Assembly: GCF_947654165.1 (NCBI RefSeq) | Contig: NZ_CANTKB010000040.1 | Coordinates: 1 to 24,358 of the forward strand | Source: an uncultured Blautia sp. | GTDB taxonomy: Bacteria > Bacillota > Clostridia > Lachnospirales > Lachnospiraceae | Direction of reading: 5' to 3' | Length of the DNA stretch: 24,358 bases | Shown here: piece by piece, positions 23,681 to 24,358 of the stretch | How the letters are laid out: each line of letters begins with the position of its first letter | How positions within the stretch are numbered: the first letter of the stretch is position 1 | Position numbers and translations under genes: made by a program | The notes under the pieces: model-generated | Told to the model about the DNA's origin: nothing | Databases searched by the model: none | The model's input: only the letters and a program-made list of their open reading frames with translations

Positions 23681-23694
23681 AGGAGGTGAAAGGA

Positions 23695-24114
23695 ATGCCA
23701 ACATTTAACCAGTTAGTAAGAAAAGGACGTCAGACTTCCGTGAAAAAGTCTACAGCACCTGCACTTCAGAAGAGCTACAACTCTTTACAGAAAAAATCTT
23801 CTGATATGTCTTCTCCACAGAAGAGAGGTGTATGTACAGCTGTTAAGACTGCTACACCAAAGAAGCCTAACTCAGCTCTTAGAAAAATTGCCAGAGTTCG
23901 TCTTTCAAACGGAATCGAAGTAACAAGCTACATTCCAGGAGAAGGTCACAACTTACAGGAGCACAGCGTTGTTCTGATCCGTGGTGGTAGAGTAAAAGAC
24001 TTACCAGGTACCAGATATCATATCATTCGTGGTACATTAGATACAGCAGGTGTTGCTAACAGACGCCAGGCTCGTTCCAAATATGGTGCTAAGAGACCAA
24101 AAGACAAAAAATAA
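23695..24114 (+). CDS. rpsL: 30S ribosomal protein S12
   Basis: This 139-residue decoding-centre protein has its conserved loop TATPKKPNSALRK at residues 52-64; K56 and K57 correspond to the lysines altered in streptomycin-resistant strains and are wild type. RGGRVKDLPG at 97-106 includes D102, the residue modified by methylthiolation in many bacteria. It has the longer Firmicutes-type N-terminal loop (about residues 24-42) compared with E. coli. AGGAGGTG at 23681-23688 is six bases before ATG 23695. The same frame is open upstream into the leader, but that part is not S12-like and is rejected as coding. It is the first gene of the str operon, with rpsG following after an unusually long gap. 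Confidence 0.98.
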   Translation: MPTFNQLVRKGRQTSVKKSTAPALQKSYNSLQKKSSDMSSPQKRGVCTAVKTATPKKPNSALRKIARVRLSNGIEVTSYIPGEGHNLQEHSVVLIRGGRVKDLPGTRYHIIRGTLDTAGVANRRQARSKYGAKRPKDKK

Positions 24115-24306
24115 GAAACTATGAAAATCCATGAGTGACGGACAGATAGTCTGTTGCCTTAAATTATAGATTCACAGTACTGACTATCAATCATTTGTGC
24201 CGGGATTCCACAAGCCCAGTAGTGGCTGCGGGTTTAGATAGAGAATTTACCGTGCGAACATGCAGAATAGTTTGTGTGAGTACCTATGATTTAATCGGAA
24301 GTGATT
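24115..24306 (+). promoter_or_regulatory. Structured rpsL-rpsG intercistronic region (candidate S7 control element)
   Basis: The 207-base gap is rich in pairing. GATAGTCTGT (24145-24154) pairs with ACA (24174-24176) and GACTATC (24182-24188) across a five-base bulge. TTGTG/CACAA (24195-24199, 24209-24213) and AGCC/GGCT (24213-24216, 24224-24227) also occur; the last two share a base. No terminator T run and no convincing promoter were found. In E. coli, S7 binds the S12-S7 intercistronic RNA to repress translation; a similar role here is inferred. Fold details are by eye only. Confidence 0.45.
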
Positions 24307-24321
24307 AAGGAGGGAAGTAAC

Positions 24322-24358
24322 GTGCCACGTAAAGGACATACTCAGAAAAGAGACGTTC
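24322..24358 (+). CDS. rpsG: 30S ribosomal protein S7 (5' end, cut by window)
   Basis: The first 12 codons encode (M)PRKGHTQKRDV, the typical N-terminus of S7, the primary binder of the 16S rRNA 3' domain and assembly starter of the small-subunit head. The start codon is GTG, chosen because AAGGAGGG (24307-24314) lies seven bases upstream and the next residues PRKG match the family start. It follows rpsL as in most bacteria. The gene continues beyond the window, so nothing can be said about its C-terminus. Confidence 0.93.
   Translation, partial: MPRKGHTQKRDV

Noticed and set aside
23569..23694. In-frame N-terminal extension of S12 from an upstream GTG
   Set aside because: The S12 family starts at MPTFNQLVRKG; AGGAGGTG precedes ATG 23695, and the upstream frame overlaps leader hairpins and is not S12-like.
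1..24358. Mobile elements, CRISPR arrays, tRNA or rRNA genes
   Set aside because: No transposase or integrase-like protein, no regularly spaced repeats, and no tRNA or rRNA signature was seen on either strand.

Overview
The window looks like chromosomal DNA of a low-to-moderate GC, Gram-positive gut-type Clostridia, most likely a Lachnospiraceae member (Blautia-like; an inference from protein style, not a computed match). Supporting signs are the gene order rplJ-rplL-rpoB-rpoC-rpsL-rpsG, a Firmicutes-type L10 leader, strong GGAGG ribosome binding sites, TTGACA/TATAAT promoters, YesM/YesN-type two-component genes and lipoprotein-anchored sugar-binding proteins.

Left part (1-9.3 kb). A bidirectional terminator (109-146) closes an unseen upstream unit. 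A minus-strand acyltransferase-like gene (GNAT_C) is transcribed divergently from a sugar-sensing and uptake locus. That locus encodes a solute-binding lipoprotein, an overlapping sensor histidine kinase, an AraC-type response regulator, a second solute-binding lipoprotein and two CUT1-type permeases. No ATPase is encoded, as is usual for CUT1 systems that share an MsmX-like ATPase. The kinase reading frame is cut by an in-frame TAG at codon 71, directly followed by ATG, which separates the first membrane segment from the rest of the protein. A strong hairpin between the binding-protein gene and the permease genes probably sets their relative expression. The operon runs into a convergent P1-family (DmpA-like) peptidase gene, with a possible terminator hairpin inside that gene's 3' end.

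Middle part (9.3-14.4 kb). This holds the minus-strand peptidase, a divergent NCS2 purine permease, an atypical RpiB/LacA/LacB-family isomerase with a clear terminator, and a fused two-domain family I CoA-transferase.

Right part (14.4-24.4 kb). This is the core gene-expression block. It has a consensus promoter, the L10 leader with attenuator, rplJ, rplL and a strong terminator. It continues with a second promoter and hairpin leader before rpoB-rpoC, another terminator, and a perfect-consensus promoter with a structured leader before rpsL. A 207-base structured gap then precedes the start of rpsG, which runs off the end. No mobile element, CRISPR array, tRNA or rRNA was found. The most unusual features are the interrupted kinase in a binding protein/kinase/regulator cluster, the isomerase lacking the usual RpiB histidines, and several unassigned RNA leaders in the ribosomal/RNA polymerase block.
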